Source of the DNA: Paragonimus westermani | Taxonomy: Eukaryota; Platyhelminthes; Trematoda; Plagiorchiida; Troglotrematidae | Assembly: GCA_008508345.1 (NCBI GenBank) | Contig: QNGE01003089.1 | Location: forward strand, 24,702-88,701 | Direction of reading: 5' to 3' | Length of the DNA: 64,000 bases | Shown here: piece after piece, positions 46,014 to 58,037 of the stretch | Numbering within the stretch: the first letter of the stretch is position 1 | Layout of the letters: each line of letters begins with the position of its first letter | Translations under genes and position numbers: made by a program | Notes under the pieces: model-generated | What the model was told of the DNA's origin: nothing | The model's database searches: none | What the model saw: only the letters and a program-made list of their open reading frames with translations

Positions 46014-46449
46014 TAGTAACTTCTACGTCCAAGGGATTAAACGAAGTTTAGCTGCAATGAACGTTCGCTTAGTTGAATTTCTCAATCGGTGTGTTGTTTG
46101 ATGCGTGACATAATCACCCCTGAAAGGCAGCTCTATGTAGACTCTCTTTTCCTCTACAGTGACCACCTCTCCTGGTGGTACTTTTTGTCTACTGTGCCTA
46201 TCTATGGAACTTCTGGGGTAACCATTTGACTGTAGGACAGAAGTAATCAGATCTAGTTCTTCCGCAAAGCTGTCGTGCGTACAGATTTGTCTTGCTCGTG
46301 TGAACAGAGTATTCGCTAGTGTTCGTTCGTATCGGACCGGTGTGAAGCTGATGAAGTTTAGCTATTGACCAGACCACGTGGGTTTCCTGTAAACAGTTGT
46401 TCTAACCGACCCATCATCCCAAAGACTTATGAGTAGATCTAGAAACAGC

Positions 46450-47320
46450 AAGCAGATGTTGACCACAAATTCACAAGTGACTTTCAGATTAGGATGACAA
46501 CTGTTCAGACTTTGCACCAGGTTATTTATCATGTGGTTAGATCGACTGAAAATTAATGTCGTCGACGTGACGCTTATAATATGCCAAGTTTTCTATCTGT
46601 AGCTAGGTGTTGCTCAATTTTTAACACGAAAAAGTCTGCTAAGATAGGACCTAGTGAACTTTCGATGGCTACTCCATGTATCTGACGGTAGGACTGTTCG
46701 AGAAAACGAAAGCTAACATTCTCAGTACTAAGCACCAAAGTTTCCTTCAATATGTCGGTAAAAAGCGGTAACGAAACGTGACATATTTCAACGAGCTCGC
46801 AGATGTAGTCAGTTGTTTCGTGCAGCGGAACATTTGTGAGTGGTGACTGAACGTCTACAATGAACCTCAGCTCGTTAACAAGATTGATTCTGTCCAAGTC
46901 ACTGATCAATTCAAAGGAATCTTCGATGGAATGTGTCTAAAAGTATTGTTTTACTAGGGTTAAAATAGTGACCAGCCGGCTTGCCAGTTTATGGTAAGGG
47001 GAGTTTATCGATGCGAAAAATCGCTTAAGCGGCATCGCAAAATTGTGTTCCTTCGGCAGGCCATAAATGTGGGGCATTCACGACCTACATGGCTTAAGAG
47101 ATTTAAACGTTCCTTCATTAATAACCCGCAACTGCGAAAGCCTCTGGCAATGTCGCCATATGCAGCCTTCTATTTTGATAATATTATCTACTCTCTCTAT
47201 TTGCCGAACCTTTGTTCGGTCATCCACTGTTGATATCTTTTGTAAATATCCGTCTTTGTCTAGAATGACAGCCCCAGAGCCATTATTCGGCTCAAGTATA
47301 ACTGTCTTTTGTCTCAAGTT
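46450..47320 (-). pseudogene. Penelope reverse transcriptase, broken
   Basis: Blocks on the minus strand: EPNNGSGAVILDKDGYLQK, IYGLPKEHNFAMPLKRF, ELRFIVDVQSPLTNVPLHET (the FxVDVxSLFT block with the first Asp), EQSYRQIHGVAIESSLGPIL and YKRHVDDINF (second Asp pair) after a frame change near 46575. These match Penelope RTs, including the Gln-x-x-Gly-x-x-Met/Ile-Gly/Glu-Ser block. At least three frame changes and stops occur. Confidence 0.8.
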
Positions 47321-47420
47321 ATCTTACCTATTGTGTCATCGATAATTTTCTTAGGGAACAGTGTAAAAATGATACAACAGCAGTGTCAATTTTTCGACGA
47401 CGGGTAAAAGACAGTAGGGT

Positions 47421-47981
47421 GTCTGACGCAAGCCAGTCAGTCACTCTTGAGCATTTTCAGTGTGGGTAGCCGCAATATGTCTTCAGTTTGTTCTTTCCTG
47501 AGAGCCCGAGGAAATAAACGATGTGATCAGCCGGCGCAGGTAAGTTTGTGCGCAGATCTACCCGTGTCTGTCAAGCTGTCCTCGTCTGTCATTGCCCAAT
47601 CAACCGGCTAGTTTGGCGACCCTCTCACAATGATGCAGACTTTGGTGACGTTTGCTGTTCGATGTTGTCATGCACAGCCCATGTTAGAAGACCATGTGTA
47701 TCTGAGCTCGATAAAACTGTTGCTTACCTACTCATGTTTCAAAATATTGAGCATAGTAGCTATAAGGTGATTTTATCCACTTGATCAACAAAAGACACAA
47801 CCGCCATTGTATGCATGTCAAGTACGTTCTCAGTGAATGTGAAATAGTAAACAGTAATAATGGAAAGGAACATCACTGTCTTAATCCGAATTTTTGTTCG
47901 CTTGTACCATGTAGTTTTGGTCTATTTTGAATTGTTTATCTGTTCAGTTCGGTAATGTCAACCGGTACAGATAAAACTTAC
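47421..47981. other. Unassigned intron sequence
   Basis: About 560 bases between the Penelope element and the next exon of the minus-strand gene; nothing recognised. Confidence 0.4.
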
Positions 47982-48105
47982 TTGAATTGTCACGTTGTTC
48001 AGCAATAACACACTTTCGGATTGCTCTTGGATCACGTTTAGCCAACTCCGTCGCACCGGTGGTTTTAATACGACCAACTCATGTAGGCCTGCACGGACGA
48101 AACCC
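47982..48105 (-). CDS. C2-like gene, exon with 41 codons
   Basis: The exon takes one base to complete the codon split at the end of exon 54514-54728 (TG + G gives Trp), then encodes GFVRAGLHELVVLKPPVRRS and WLNVIQEQSESVLLLNNVTI, ending phase 0 before GTAAGT. Together with LFDW from the previous exon it reads like the last strands of a C2-like fold: a Leu-Phe-Asp strand, a Gly-x-x-x-Leu-x-x-Leu strand and a Pro-Pro-Val link. CCDC17-type proteins have a similar LFD...G...P...L pattern. Confidence 0.7.
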
Positions 48106-51100
48106 CTGTTTAGTAATTAATGATATGTTAAAACACAAACTCATGGCAACAACTCCGTCGTATCAAATAACAGTCATTAATAACTCTTAATCGGGATTAC
48201 AAGGATACTAACGTCAGAAAAACCAATACACATTTCACCGGTTAACCATTCGCAAGTAGTCAGAAAGATGTCTTACAGCTAACTTATCTTTTCGATGGCA
48301 CTTTTTACAGATGATCCTTTTTCACTACACCTGAAAATTTTTTACAAAACTGAAACTGCATTGTCCACTGGCTGTGGGTCCTCTAAAATTCCCGGCTGCA
48401 ACCATGAGTTTCCGTTACTCTGTTCTGCATTCATGGTGAGCTAGCCCTGTTGTAGAACGTTTGATATGGACTCAGTGTCACACTCGTTAGCTGTTCGACT
48501 ACTTACGCATATCGGACACTTGCACTGTCCTAGCGGTTGAGCCACTAATGCACTCTCCAAGTTCGTTCTGCTAGCATATTTTTAATTATCGTGCAAAATA
48601 TCTACGGTTTTGTGCCCTTTTTGTCTGGCGGGTACTTGAGTGCCGACTGGTGGGCGTGAGCTTATCTCATGGTTCTTTTCTTCCTTGGCTTGGCTTCTAT
48701 CGTTGTGCCCTCATCGGAGTAAGTCTGACTAATTCTTATAATTCCAAACATCGCCGGAAATATATGTTCTCCAAATTCAACGGCGTCCTCCAAGCTTGAT
48801 ACCTTATAGGACTACAGTTCGAATATTCAGGATAGGTTTATTAAACAGTTAGTGGAATACGGTCAGGCATATCCTCACTTGACCATCACATTAGAAACTC
48901 ATCGGATCGTTAAAATCGACCCGTAGACAAAACTCACATTCTGCAAAGAAAACGATGAAATGCAGCATTTGGTTGAACCTTTCAACTATCCCTCAAAGAA
49001 GTGTGAATTACACTCAAACCAATAGTCGATATGAAATAATCAAACTCCCCGATCTTCTACTAACGAACTAAATCGTGTTTATTTGGTTCAGTGAAAACAG
49101 TGACTTCAGCCTAACCGAGGAGCCCTGATTAGGAGGTTGCCAAATAGATTTAACAGAAAGATTCTCTCTGTTCGTCTTTGGAAATGATAGGAAAAACTGT
49201 ACAATATTCACACAAGGCTACGGCTCTGCGTCTGATTATGATTACTTGGACATGTCTATTATAAGTTAAGTGACGTTGTGGCTAACACGCCATAATCATA
49301 ATCACGAGGGTCAGAATGTAAATTCTGGTCCCAGCAAGGAAGTACACCACTGATAATTTCCAATGAAAGCAAAACCTGAGTCCAGTGCTTCCTTTCGAAA
49401 TGAGCCAGTTGAGAGGTTTACCTGAATGCAACAACTGCGACCAGGTTCAGATCGTGTTCAGTTTGAAAAAGTATGCCCCTTCTTGAAATGGTAACAGCGT
49501 GAAAAGAGAGGCAGCCTGGTAACTCAAAGTCTATCGAAAGACTGTACAGGTTAGTAATCATACTCGGTTTAACAGCTTCGAAGTTTTATAGCACAGAGTC
49601 TGTGTTGTGCGATGAGATAGTGAGCGGAATGAATCTGCCAAAAAATTACTAAGCATCTGAGCTGAAGTTTACTGGATAACTTTTGCTTCATAATAGCCAA
49701 CCCTCTGAGAGGTTTCTGTAACATCGTCCAACAAAGGAGCACTATAACCGGGAAGCAGGGGGAAGTAATTAACTTGGCATCCCACATTCAAAAGAAGGGT
49801 TTTCTGTGAACTTATCATCCGAAAAACAGAAATTTACTCTCCTCAATTCCGTAGCACGTTTCATAATCAACTTGCGAAATGTTTGTCTTAAAAGTGTGTC
49901 GTCTCGCCACACCACTTTCATATTGTAAGAAATGTCCCTGGGGAACTGGCTATCTTGGTCCTAGGACCAAACAACCTTTCGAAACGGTTGCAGATTCCCT
50001 ACTGAAGTTACTCCAAATCGATTGAACACTGGACCGGGCATATGCAACTCACACCAAAGTTACTCTTGGCGGAGACCACGCAGGTAGACATCGGTTTATT
50101 GCCGTTATCCTAAAGCCGACGGCCGCGCCCACGAACACGACTGGTTGCTTGCATGCATTCCAAGCTGTAACTATTACGTGTGACTGTGCACATATGGAAA
50201 AATGCGCGTGATAACACCCGGTGTACATCGACACACCAGCTGTGAATGTTATCATTTCTTCCCTCAGTAATTCACAACAATTTATCGTCTCACTTTGCTG
50301 CGTGCTACTTTATAGTTTGTGTTACCAGTTGTTTACGGTTGGCACTTCATCCATCAGTTAGTGATTACTAAATTATGGACATCCGTCATACAAACTAGCC
50401 CATCTCTACTTTAAAGTATCGAATAAAATCACCCAGCTTGCTCTATTAAGCACTTCAGCTGATCCACCCATAGGGTGTTAATATAGTGTCTCTTGTTAAG
50501 GCAGATCTAGTTCAGACAAACTGGACCTTGGAAATGCTTATTGGCATACGCCATAAAACGTTACCGAGTGATGCGCATTTCCTTAGTGTGACTAAAGAAC
50601 ACGATCTGAGATTTCAATGGGAAGCAGAAATGCATTCAAGGATTGAAACTGGTGAATTAGTTTCAGGTGCTCCTATTCTGTTTATAAGCTGAGAAGGAAC
50701 ATAACCCCAATCTCACGGGACTTTCACAATAGGCAAGACGCTGAGATAGTCCGTGCATTGTGAAGCTTTTCCAGTTATTGCAATATTCAGTTAGTACGTT
50801 TCGGCTACTCTGATGATCACTAAAGTTGTTGAGGGGCTTAGAAACATTGGCATATTCTCACGGAGCACAACTCTTGAAGGTTAGGCCGATTTGGTCAGGA
50901 AGAGTGAGAAAAAAAGCGAAAACAAACAATAGTTCGGGCTAGAATCAAGAAAGAGTCAGGACAAATTAATTAAACAAAAATTCTAATGTGCAATGCCCAA
51001 AAAACGTATGGAAATTAAGCTTCGCCTTTTCAATCCGGGTCAAACAACCTTTAACAAGCCATACATCAGCGGGCACAGGAGTCCAATGTTATTTGGCCAT

Positions 51101-54100
51101 AGATCCAGAGCTGTTCAAACCCATGAATCCGGTCACCTCATTCATGTGTTCAGGCCTATTTTAGCTTATAACATTAAGTAGTAATTAAGAATGTACAGAC
51201 AACAACCCTTTTCTCACTTACTCATTACCAGACGAAATCCGTGTCAAAAGTTGATATAATTGAAGAGTGAAAGCAACTGTTTTGCATAGATTTTCATGTA
51301 CCGTTGAAAAACTTCCTCTTACCTAATCAAACCCTACTTAAAATCACGGTGTAACCACTTGTGTAGTTATCACACGTTAAAAAGATGTCTCATTATTTAG
51401 TGTTCCTAATATCATGCTAAACGGTTTTTCTGAATAAACCGAAGGATATGTACACATAGCTTTGATCAACCGGCCATCCTGACCTTTGTTCTGTTTCGGT
51501 AAATTCCACTAGGAAATATTTTCGTAGGTTGGCTTCATAATTTCTGGTTGCCGCATGGTAAATTGCAAGGTCGTATATTGTAGCTCGTACACACTGTTGT
51601 GTAAGCTGAGAGGTTTAACATCAAAGATGCGATGGTCCTGAACATATGATCAACGCCCATAAGTGTGTCCTCAGGACAGGATCGCGCAAGTTTACTGTAA
51701 TCTATTCGACTGGGTGATTCTCAACAAGTTATCATACTCCGAGGGAAAGATTAACTTTGATTAACAGTTTTACACAATGTGTCAGTCAACAGAGCAGAAC
51801 GGCGCCCTGGGCATGGTGGGTCGACATGCCTGTGCGACCATAACGTCCGAGCAAGCATTTGGATCTTGAAAATGACGATCGATCACCTCACAGCCGTTTG
51901 AGTCAACGCAGCGTGTACCAACAGACAATGTCTGGTCAAGCACCTTAACAGACACCTGATGTGAATTCCGCAAAAATTAGTTCACAGAAGGAAAGCAGAG
52001 TGACAAACCAGAGAAATTAGTAGGATGAAAGGAGTCTCACTAGTTCCGATAAGTATAGACTTGGTAAAACTGAGAGCAAACAGGATAAATGAGAACACCT
52101 CTGACCGAACACCAAAGGAGAAGATCCGTAAGGTCTAGGAGGGAACAGCACCATAAACAAATGTCCATCTTCTAGGCCAGTTGTATACTTCAGTTCCGAC
52201 ACAGTTTAAACCATCGGCCTTTTTCCATTGGAGCTGTCTCGAACACAGCGTGATACAACACATGATAATATAGTCTATTAACTGCCGCTAACCTATGGAA
52301 GTTGGTTCATATATGCTGAACGAGGGTGAGCACTTTCAACATTCGTTGTAATAAAATGTCTCACGTGCGCTTTTCTGACCGATTAACCTGAGCAGGATTT
52401 TGTACATGTTACGGAGGAACCGGGAGACCATTAAACAGTCTGTAGGTAGTGATTCTTGACGCTCACCCCCAATTCGACATTTTACGGCTGGTTTCTACCT
52501 TGTTTGGACTCGTGAGGTAGAGACAATCTGAATAGGAGATCGAACAAACAACCTATCGCATTACGTGCCGAATCGCTTGTCCGGTCGGGCACCAGTCTTC
52601 AGGTAAGTTTGTCACCTGACGTCCAGCTTGCAATTTTGCTTCATTTTTTTACCCGTTCCAGTGGTTCGTCGTGCACAGGTCGTATTGCTCGACGTTATAC
52701 TTAAAGAACTCGTGGACACTGTCCAGTCTGACCTCGGAAGACACAAAGCATCAATTCGCCAGACCTGGAAAATCGGTCGATTGGAGATTTCAGATAGATT
52801 TTGTGCCCTTCACCGGTCCCCTACCAGCTCGTCAAGGGACGGTTAAATGTCACATTCCGTAAATACTATGTTCCCAGAGTCTTGTCTGGCATAAAACCTT
52901 ACAGACAACGCGTCCGGGACAAGCATCTTGGAGAGAGGGCTGCTAGTCAGCTAGGCCTTTCCTTTGATCTGATATGGAAATTAATCATAAGCGTACTATT
53001 TAACTAGATTATTCACTCGAAAGTCTACTGGATTAAACTCTTGTAAGAAACTCGGATTTCTCTTATTTTTTCTTCGTAAGAGTGAGCAACCTGACCAGGA
53101 CAGTTGACAAACAAAAACTGGGTGATCGTAATGAAAGCGAATTGACATTGACAGTTTCATCGAATAAATTTGGTGTTCTGTGAGTTGTCTACCACGGCAG
53201 AACTGTCTGGTGAGTTGCAGGAGATTTTAGACGTCTTTAAGATATCAAGTTGGTTAACTATTCAGCAGTAATCGCCGAGAAGATGAAATGCATTCGCTGA
53301 TAAACAACAGCATGCTACAATAATTTATCAACCGGGGCGAACACACAGAACCCGGACCAAGTGCGAACTGTGAGGCATAAGCATCCGAATAAACAGGATG
53401 TGCTCCCATCAACAGTTTTGCGCGTTTGAATAACAGCCTATCTAGAGTTTGGCCGAAGCCGTCCGTATTTCTGGAAAAAAATGTTACATATCGAACATGG
53501 TTAGAATAGTACGGTCTATTTACTTTAGTTACCAAAATGTATTCATGCGATATGAGCTGGGTGTTCTTTGAATGAGTACCCATTGAACCTACCATGTTTG
53601 CGAAAACCTGCCAGCGTAACTTTGTGACGCACGATGAACTCACTTCTTTGTGATTCACAAAAGTGGATCAGCACGCAGCCAAACAAAATAGTCACTGAGC
53701 CAGAAATGCCGAGTGTTTATCAGCCTACGCGTTTTGAGTTCGTTCTTTGCATGACAATTAAAGTACTTTCACCTGGTCTAATTGATTTCAGTGTTCACTT
53801 TCCACTACTGCTAACTCTTCCGTTCTGTTCAGTTACTCAATCAAGACACGTTTACATCTAACTTATGGTTAAATGCAGATGCAGTGGGCAAAATTAGCGC
53901 CACTTTAAATATTGATTCACATTGAAACAACAAAACAAGGGCTTTTTGCAACCAGACAGAGGACGAGGCCAACCTATTGTGTAGAGGCGAAACGAAAACA
54001 GCTCTGGCCGATAAAAAGTGTAACTAAAATTTCACGAAATACCTTTTACTGTAACATAACGACCGTAAAACAAATATCGTATTACGATACTAAGTTACAA

Positions 54101-54513
54101 TTGTATAGCCAAGGCGATCTCAGACTGATCGCATCACACGGATATGTATTCAGAAATAATTTGTCCATACGTCACAGTTCCGATGACCAAGTTAAACCAC
54201 TCAACTCAGGATATATTTCGTTCCCATTGTCACTGACCCAACGCGATGAGCAGTGAATGTCGAGTATCCATCTCGTCTGACCTGATAATTTCAATGAACT
54301 CCTCCCGGTCACTTCTTCAAGTAAGTTCTACTGCTTACATCCTGCTCAGTAGCTTTCTAATCGCCATTTAATTTGTAAAATTGTACCAGTCAAAGACCAG
54401 AAGTGTGTGCGTGCTGAACGATCATATACTTGTTTAGTGAGTTGTAACTGAGAACACAATGAAGCGAATACTGAGACACAAATTCGGGAATGTGCGTATG
54501 TAGTACTGCTTAC
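48106..54513. other. Intron of the C2-like gene with one SINE
   Basis: About 6.4 kb. The SINE at 49250-49470 is the only element seen. Plus-strand frames at 50486-50692 and 52628-53007 are open but unsupported. Confidence 0.45.
49250..49470 (+). repeat. SINE family A, diverged copy
   Basis: Head-like GTGACGTTGTGGCTAACACG and TAAATTCTGGTCCC (B-box region), then the body blocks GAGTCCAGTGCTTCCTTTCG and CTGAATGCAACAACTGCGAC. The order matches the family. Confidence 0.55.
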
Positions 54514-54728
54514 CAGTCGAACAATTTCATCGCAGACCACCCGACCAAATGCTGCTCTCCCAAGTGAGACCGAGTCAGCCTGCCACTCCGCTTGGGTTCC
54601 TCAGTTTTCACATCGAACCACGATCCGGGCGTGGCTATAAAAACCTTACCATCTGTACTGAAATTCAGAGGGATTTTGAACAGTTCCACGACTAAAATAG
54701 CCCCGTCATCCATGTATGGTTTTGTCAT
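54514..54728 (-). CDS. C2-like gene, exon with 71 codons
   Basis: The acceptor CTTACTACCGTTTTAG and the donor TTCGACTG/GTAAGC border an open frame that starts phase 0 and ends with two bases of a split Trp codon. It encodes MTKPYMDDGAILVVELFKIP, then KVFIATPGSWFDVKTEEPK and HLVGWSAMKLFDW. The first strand (GAILVVELF) and the GW...LFD strand suggest a C2-like beta sandwich. The pattern resembles the C-terminal half of CCDC17-like proteins, where a LVxEL strand is followed by a Trp-x-x-x-Leu-Phe-Asp strand, but this is from memory and needs a profile search. The initial Met is internal. Confidence 0.75.
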
Positions 54729-54861
54729 CTAAAACGGTAGTAAGCGTAAATTTTATACAAACAGTAAGCAGACGAAACCAGATAACCAACTAAGTTGCAC
54801 AGCCTCTGAATGATTCAGAATATTACACGCTCAAATAATCAGAATTCATCACCTGAATAAT

Positions 54862-54935
54862 TTTGAAAGAGGCTGTCTGAAAAGTCTGCCTGAATACGAA
54901 GACTGCGATCAAGTGTGAGTGATATTCAGCTCGAA
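54862..54935 (+). repeat. SINE family A, 3' end fragment
   Basis: TTGAAAGAGGCTGTCTG and GAATACGAAGACTGCGATCA, then GTGTGAGTGATATTCAGCTC match the end of the family body. Head and leader are missing. Confidence 0.6.
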
Positions 54936-54939
54936 AATA

Positions 54940-55240
54940 TGAATAATGTCGCAAACTCCCCAAAAAAACATAAATGGGAGTTTTGGAGTATTGATAGAGG
55001 TTAACAGCCCTAAGAAATCAAACTCAACTACTGCCTTGTCTTCCTCTATCCCGACGTTTCTCAGTTTGTTCACGAAACGCAGAGCATTACGGATGGAATT
55101 CACTATCCCGTCGATGAAACGTCCTAGTCATTTGAGAAGGTCTTTAGTCAGAATCTACTTCGGTGTACCCGGCAAGAATACAGTTCATCACAGTGGAATA
55201 CCGCCCATGTGTAGTTTCGGCAGTCCATGAATACGAATTA
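54940..55240 (-). pseudogene. Penelope-like RT fragment
   Basis: The minus strand reads HGLPKLHMGGIP at its right end, then VNSIRNALRFVNKLRNVGIE and VEFDFLGLLTSINTPKL. These are adjacent blocks of a Penelope RT; the last corresponds to VSFDVxSLFTSIP with the catalytic Asp still present. A stop and frame change separate them. It is a different copy from the one at 46450-47320. It lies directly next to the SINE fragment at 54862. Confidence 0.7.
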
Positions 55241-57873
55241 GCCATTAGGAGACAACCAATTCCGTTTGGTTTCCGTCCACGGGAATCAAACTAGAAAAAC
55301 CTTCAACCAGGGCACTGTAAAAGTCCTTATCGAGACAAACACCGGACATGGAAGTGAATTTCATGAGACTCGGTACTCATCAGCCGGATCAATAAACAAA
55401 CGCGTCCAGCTACACAATATCTATGAACCAATTCGAACAAAGAACTTAAAAAGACGTAAACACCGTCAGGCCAAAATGCCAGAAAAACCAAACGGAGCAA
55501 CCCGAACGGATCGGACCGGTGATCAAAATGGAACAGTGAATAATCAGTCAGATCGAAATCTGTGAACAAAGCGTTGACTCACCCAGTGAATGGACAATGA
55601 CTAACCAGTCAGATTTAAGGTCAGTGTTTAACAGTGACAAGAAGTGGTCAAGCCAACCAGACATCAAAAACTCAAGAGGTGTAGAAAGTGGCTAGTCGGG
55701 CCTCAGATCAAAATCTAATTGTAACAGAAGACAGTCAATCGTAATTTAGGTCTAAGGTCAAAATAAAAGAAAGTGACCGATTAAAATCCGGGTCGGGGGG
55801 TCAACTTACTCTGTTACATGAGATCAGGCAGCCATCTCACCCTAACAAACCCTACACTCAAACCGATATGCTGAAAAACTTACCGACTGATGATGTCACC
55901 TCGTTTGGTGATGGAAAGCTTGCAACGTAAATGCTGAGCTCGGTTAACATTCACATACCTGTGCGGTATTATTAACAAGCAGTTTAGCACATAATCATTT
56001 CAATACTTTTATAAGAAGGACAGTGGTTTGCGTTTATTTAAGGACAGAGCTTTAAAGATTACTTAAATTCTTCAGGGAACCTACATAATTAAGTTGTGCG
56101 TGGTCAACACTGTGTTGTGTGAACATCGCGAGCAACAAGCGAGCTTTCTGTTTTGCTGTACACTTGAAAACAAGGATATGCACTATTGACGAGCTCTGAT
56201 GAGAGCGAAACTCGAGTCTAGTGCTTCTTTTCAAAAGAGGCCGGCTGGAATGTCTATCTGAATGCGAAGGCTGCGACCAAATTTGAATGATGGTCAACTT
56301 GAATACATTTGTCAGACCGCTAATCGAATCTGAAACGTTTGTATTTTTCTCAAACTCTGCTTTCAACCCATAATCCTTCCGACTTTGATCATTACACAGA
56401 CGAATCGTGATATCATACAAAGAGTAAATTATCGACGCACCTAACCCATTCTGAACAGCTAATTGTTACGAACGTAGAGACTAACGTCTAGTTCACAAAA
56501 ACGAGGCTCACTATGGAGAATTCGCATAGAATTAATACGGTACGCGGTTTTTTGTTGATTTTGTTAGTAAATGAGATTTTTGTTATGTTTCTGACTAGTG
56601 GCATGATGCTATAGTGGTTTGAATGATAAATGGCTTTTAGTGGCTCCAATGACGAGTCTTACGTTCGTATGACTTAACTAACAGAGGGCTCCGTTAACGT
56701 CGGTGATACAGACGAATAATCAACCGACAATAGTCACTCCAAAGGAGCATATTGTGATCTATTATGTGGAAGATGTATCAGTTGCTCTACAAATGCATGT
56801 AACTGGCTCACGTACTCATCAGTAAATTGACTGATAGTTTTTGATGTTGCCATTTCTCATAAGCACCAAAAACACGAATCGAGATATCGAACTCATAACG
56901 TGTAAGTTAGTGATATGATCGCTGACCCCAGTGGATACTCGCTTATTTGTATACTCAACGTCGGTGGCTGATCTATTTGTGTCTCTGAACAAAGGAAATC
57001 CACCAGCTGCTAAAATTAGTTTCATACATGTTTGTTACGTGTAAATCAAAAGAACAGGGTTACAAATTCAACCGAACTTGATAACGAGTTTACCAATGAG
57101 AAAGAAGGACCTTGATGATTTGCACTGTTTTGCTTCAATAAACTGAGAACTTTCGTCAAACTCCTCTGGGTACATCAAACTAACGCACATTTCGATCAAC
57201 CACTGGCCTCAAGTAGGTTTTTAACAGTTTGTCATAAAAATAAAAACTTAACTGTCTCTGACAAATTTCTATCCGAAATCATCAAGTTAAAATATGACCG
57301 GGTTAGGACTTACATATCTACAAGGGGGTTTCGGAATAATTTCAACATGAAACCTGTAGATAAGACCCAGTTGGAAACAGTATGTCACGGAATCGTTAGT
57401 TTCCTTTACAGTACATGCTATTCTGCAGTAATAATGTTTCGTTTGTTGACTGTGGTGCTCACTAATAAAGAAGCCTTGAGTAAATTTTTCAAAGACGACT
57501 TATCAACGATTAACCTGTCCCGTCACATGTTTTGTTTGGTCGATCGCTTCAAAATTGAACGTTCTCATGGGAGTACACTGAAGAATGATATAACTTTATG
57601 TATACTACACAAGTAATCACGCCAGTGAATGAGTTTGTGAAAGATGTACATTGTAATCATGATAAGAAATTTGTTAATAAAAGTCGGTGAATTATTGCCG
57701 TTATTTTGCTTGATGTTCAAAACTGTTCCATTTAAATGTTCAAGTTGAAGTGTAACTGAGAAAATCCTTCGATTTGATTTACCATGTTCATCAACCCTCA
57801 CAACGACTTCAAGCATCGACCTACATGAATGTTACACTGACCAAACCAGTTGAGTCTTGTGTGACAAACTTAC
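55241..57873. other. Intron of the C2-like gene
   Basis: Contains the SINE at 56170-56310; otherwise unassigned. A plus-strand frame at 55266-55565 is low-complexity, rich in Asn, Thr and Arg, and not supported as a gene. Confidence 0.45.
56170..56310 (+). repeat. SINE family A, body copy
   Basis: GATATGCACTATTGACGAGC, CTCTGATGAGAGCGAAACTC and GGCTGGAATGTCTATCTGAA match the family body, ending near GGTCAACTTGAA. No tRNA head is seen upstream. Confidence 0.7.
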
Positions 57874-58037
57874 TTGAGGTGACCCGATCCACATCGGATT
57901 AGCCATGGGACATGTTAGGACGAGTTGGTCAAAGAGGAGTTCATCATCCAGTCCGTAGCCGTAGATTTTGTTCTCCAATAAGCTGCTGGTAGCGTTGCCA
58001 CGCATAATTTTCCCCACAGCAAACACAAAATCGCCAC
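57874..58037 (-). CDS. C2-like gene, exon with 54 codons
   Basis: The first two bases (GT) complete the Ser codon split at the end of exon 60845-61006; the exon ends phase 0 at CAA before GTAAGT. It encodes GDFVFAVGKIMRGNATSSLL, then YGYGLDDELLFDQLVLTCPM and ANPMWIGSPQ. The acceptor TGATGTTATCACAG is fair and the donor is strong. Alternating hydrophobic residues suggest beta strands, consistent with a C2-like domain that continues into the next exon. Confidence 0.75.

Larger units (their letters stand above)
45540..47420 (-). mobile_element. Penelope-like retroelement, nearly complete in outline
   Basis: The minus strand carries, in order, a Penelope-type RT (from 47317 to about 46450), the linker and a C-terminal GIY-YIG nuclease (46013 to about 45700). 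This is the domain plan of Penelope-like elements, which differ from LINEs and LTR elements. No terminal repeats were recognised. Frameshifts and stops show a relic. It lies in the intron between exons at 47982 and 39177, in the same orientation as the host gene. Confidence 0.8.

Noticed and set aside
52661..53007. Plus-strand open stretch after a good acceptor TTTTTTACCCGTTCCAG
   Set aside because: No recognised motif, the frame changes halfway, and no partner exons were found.
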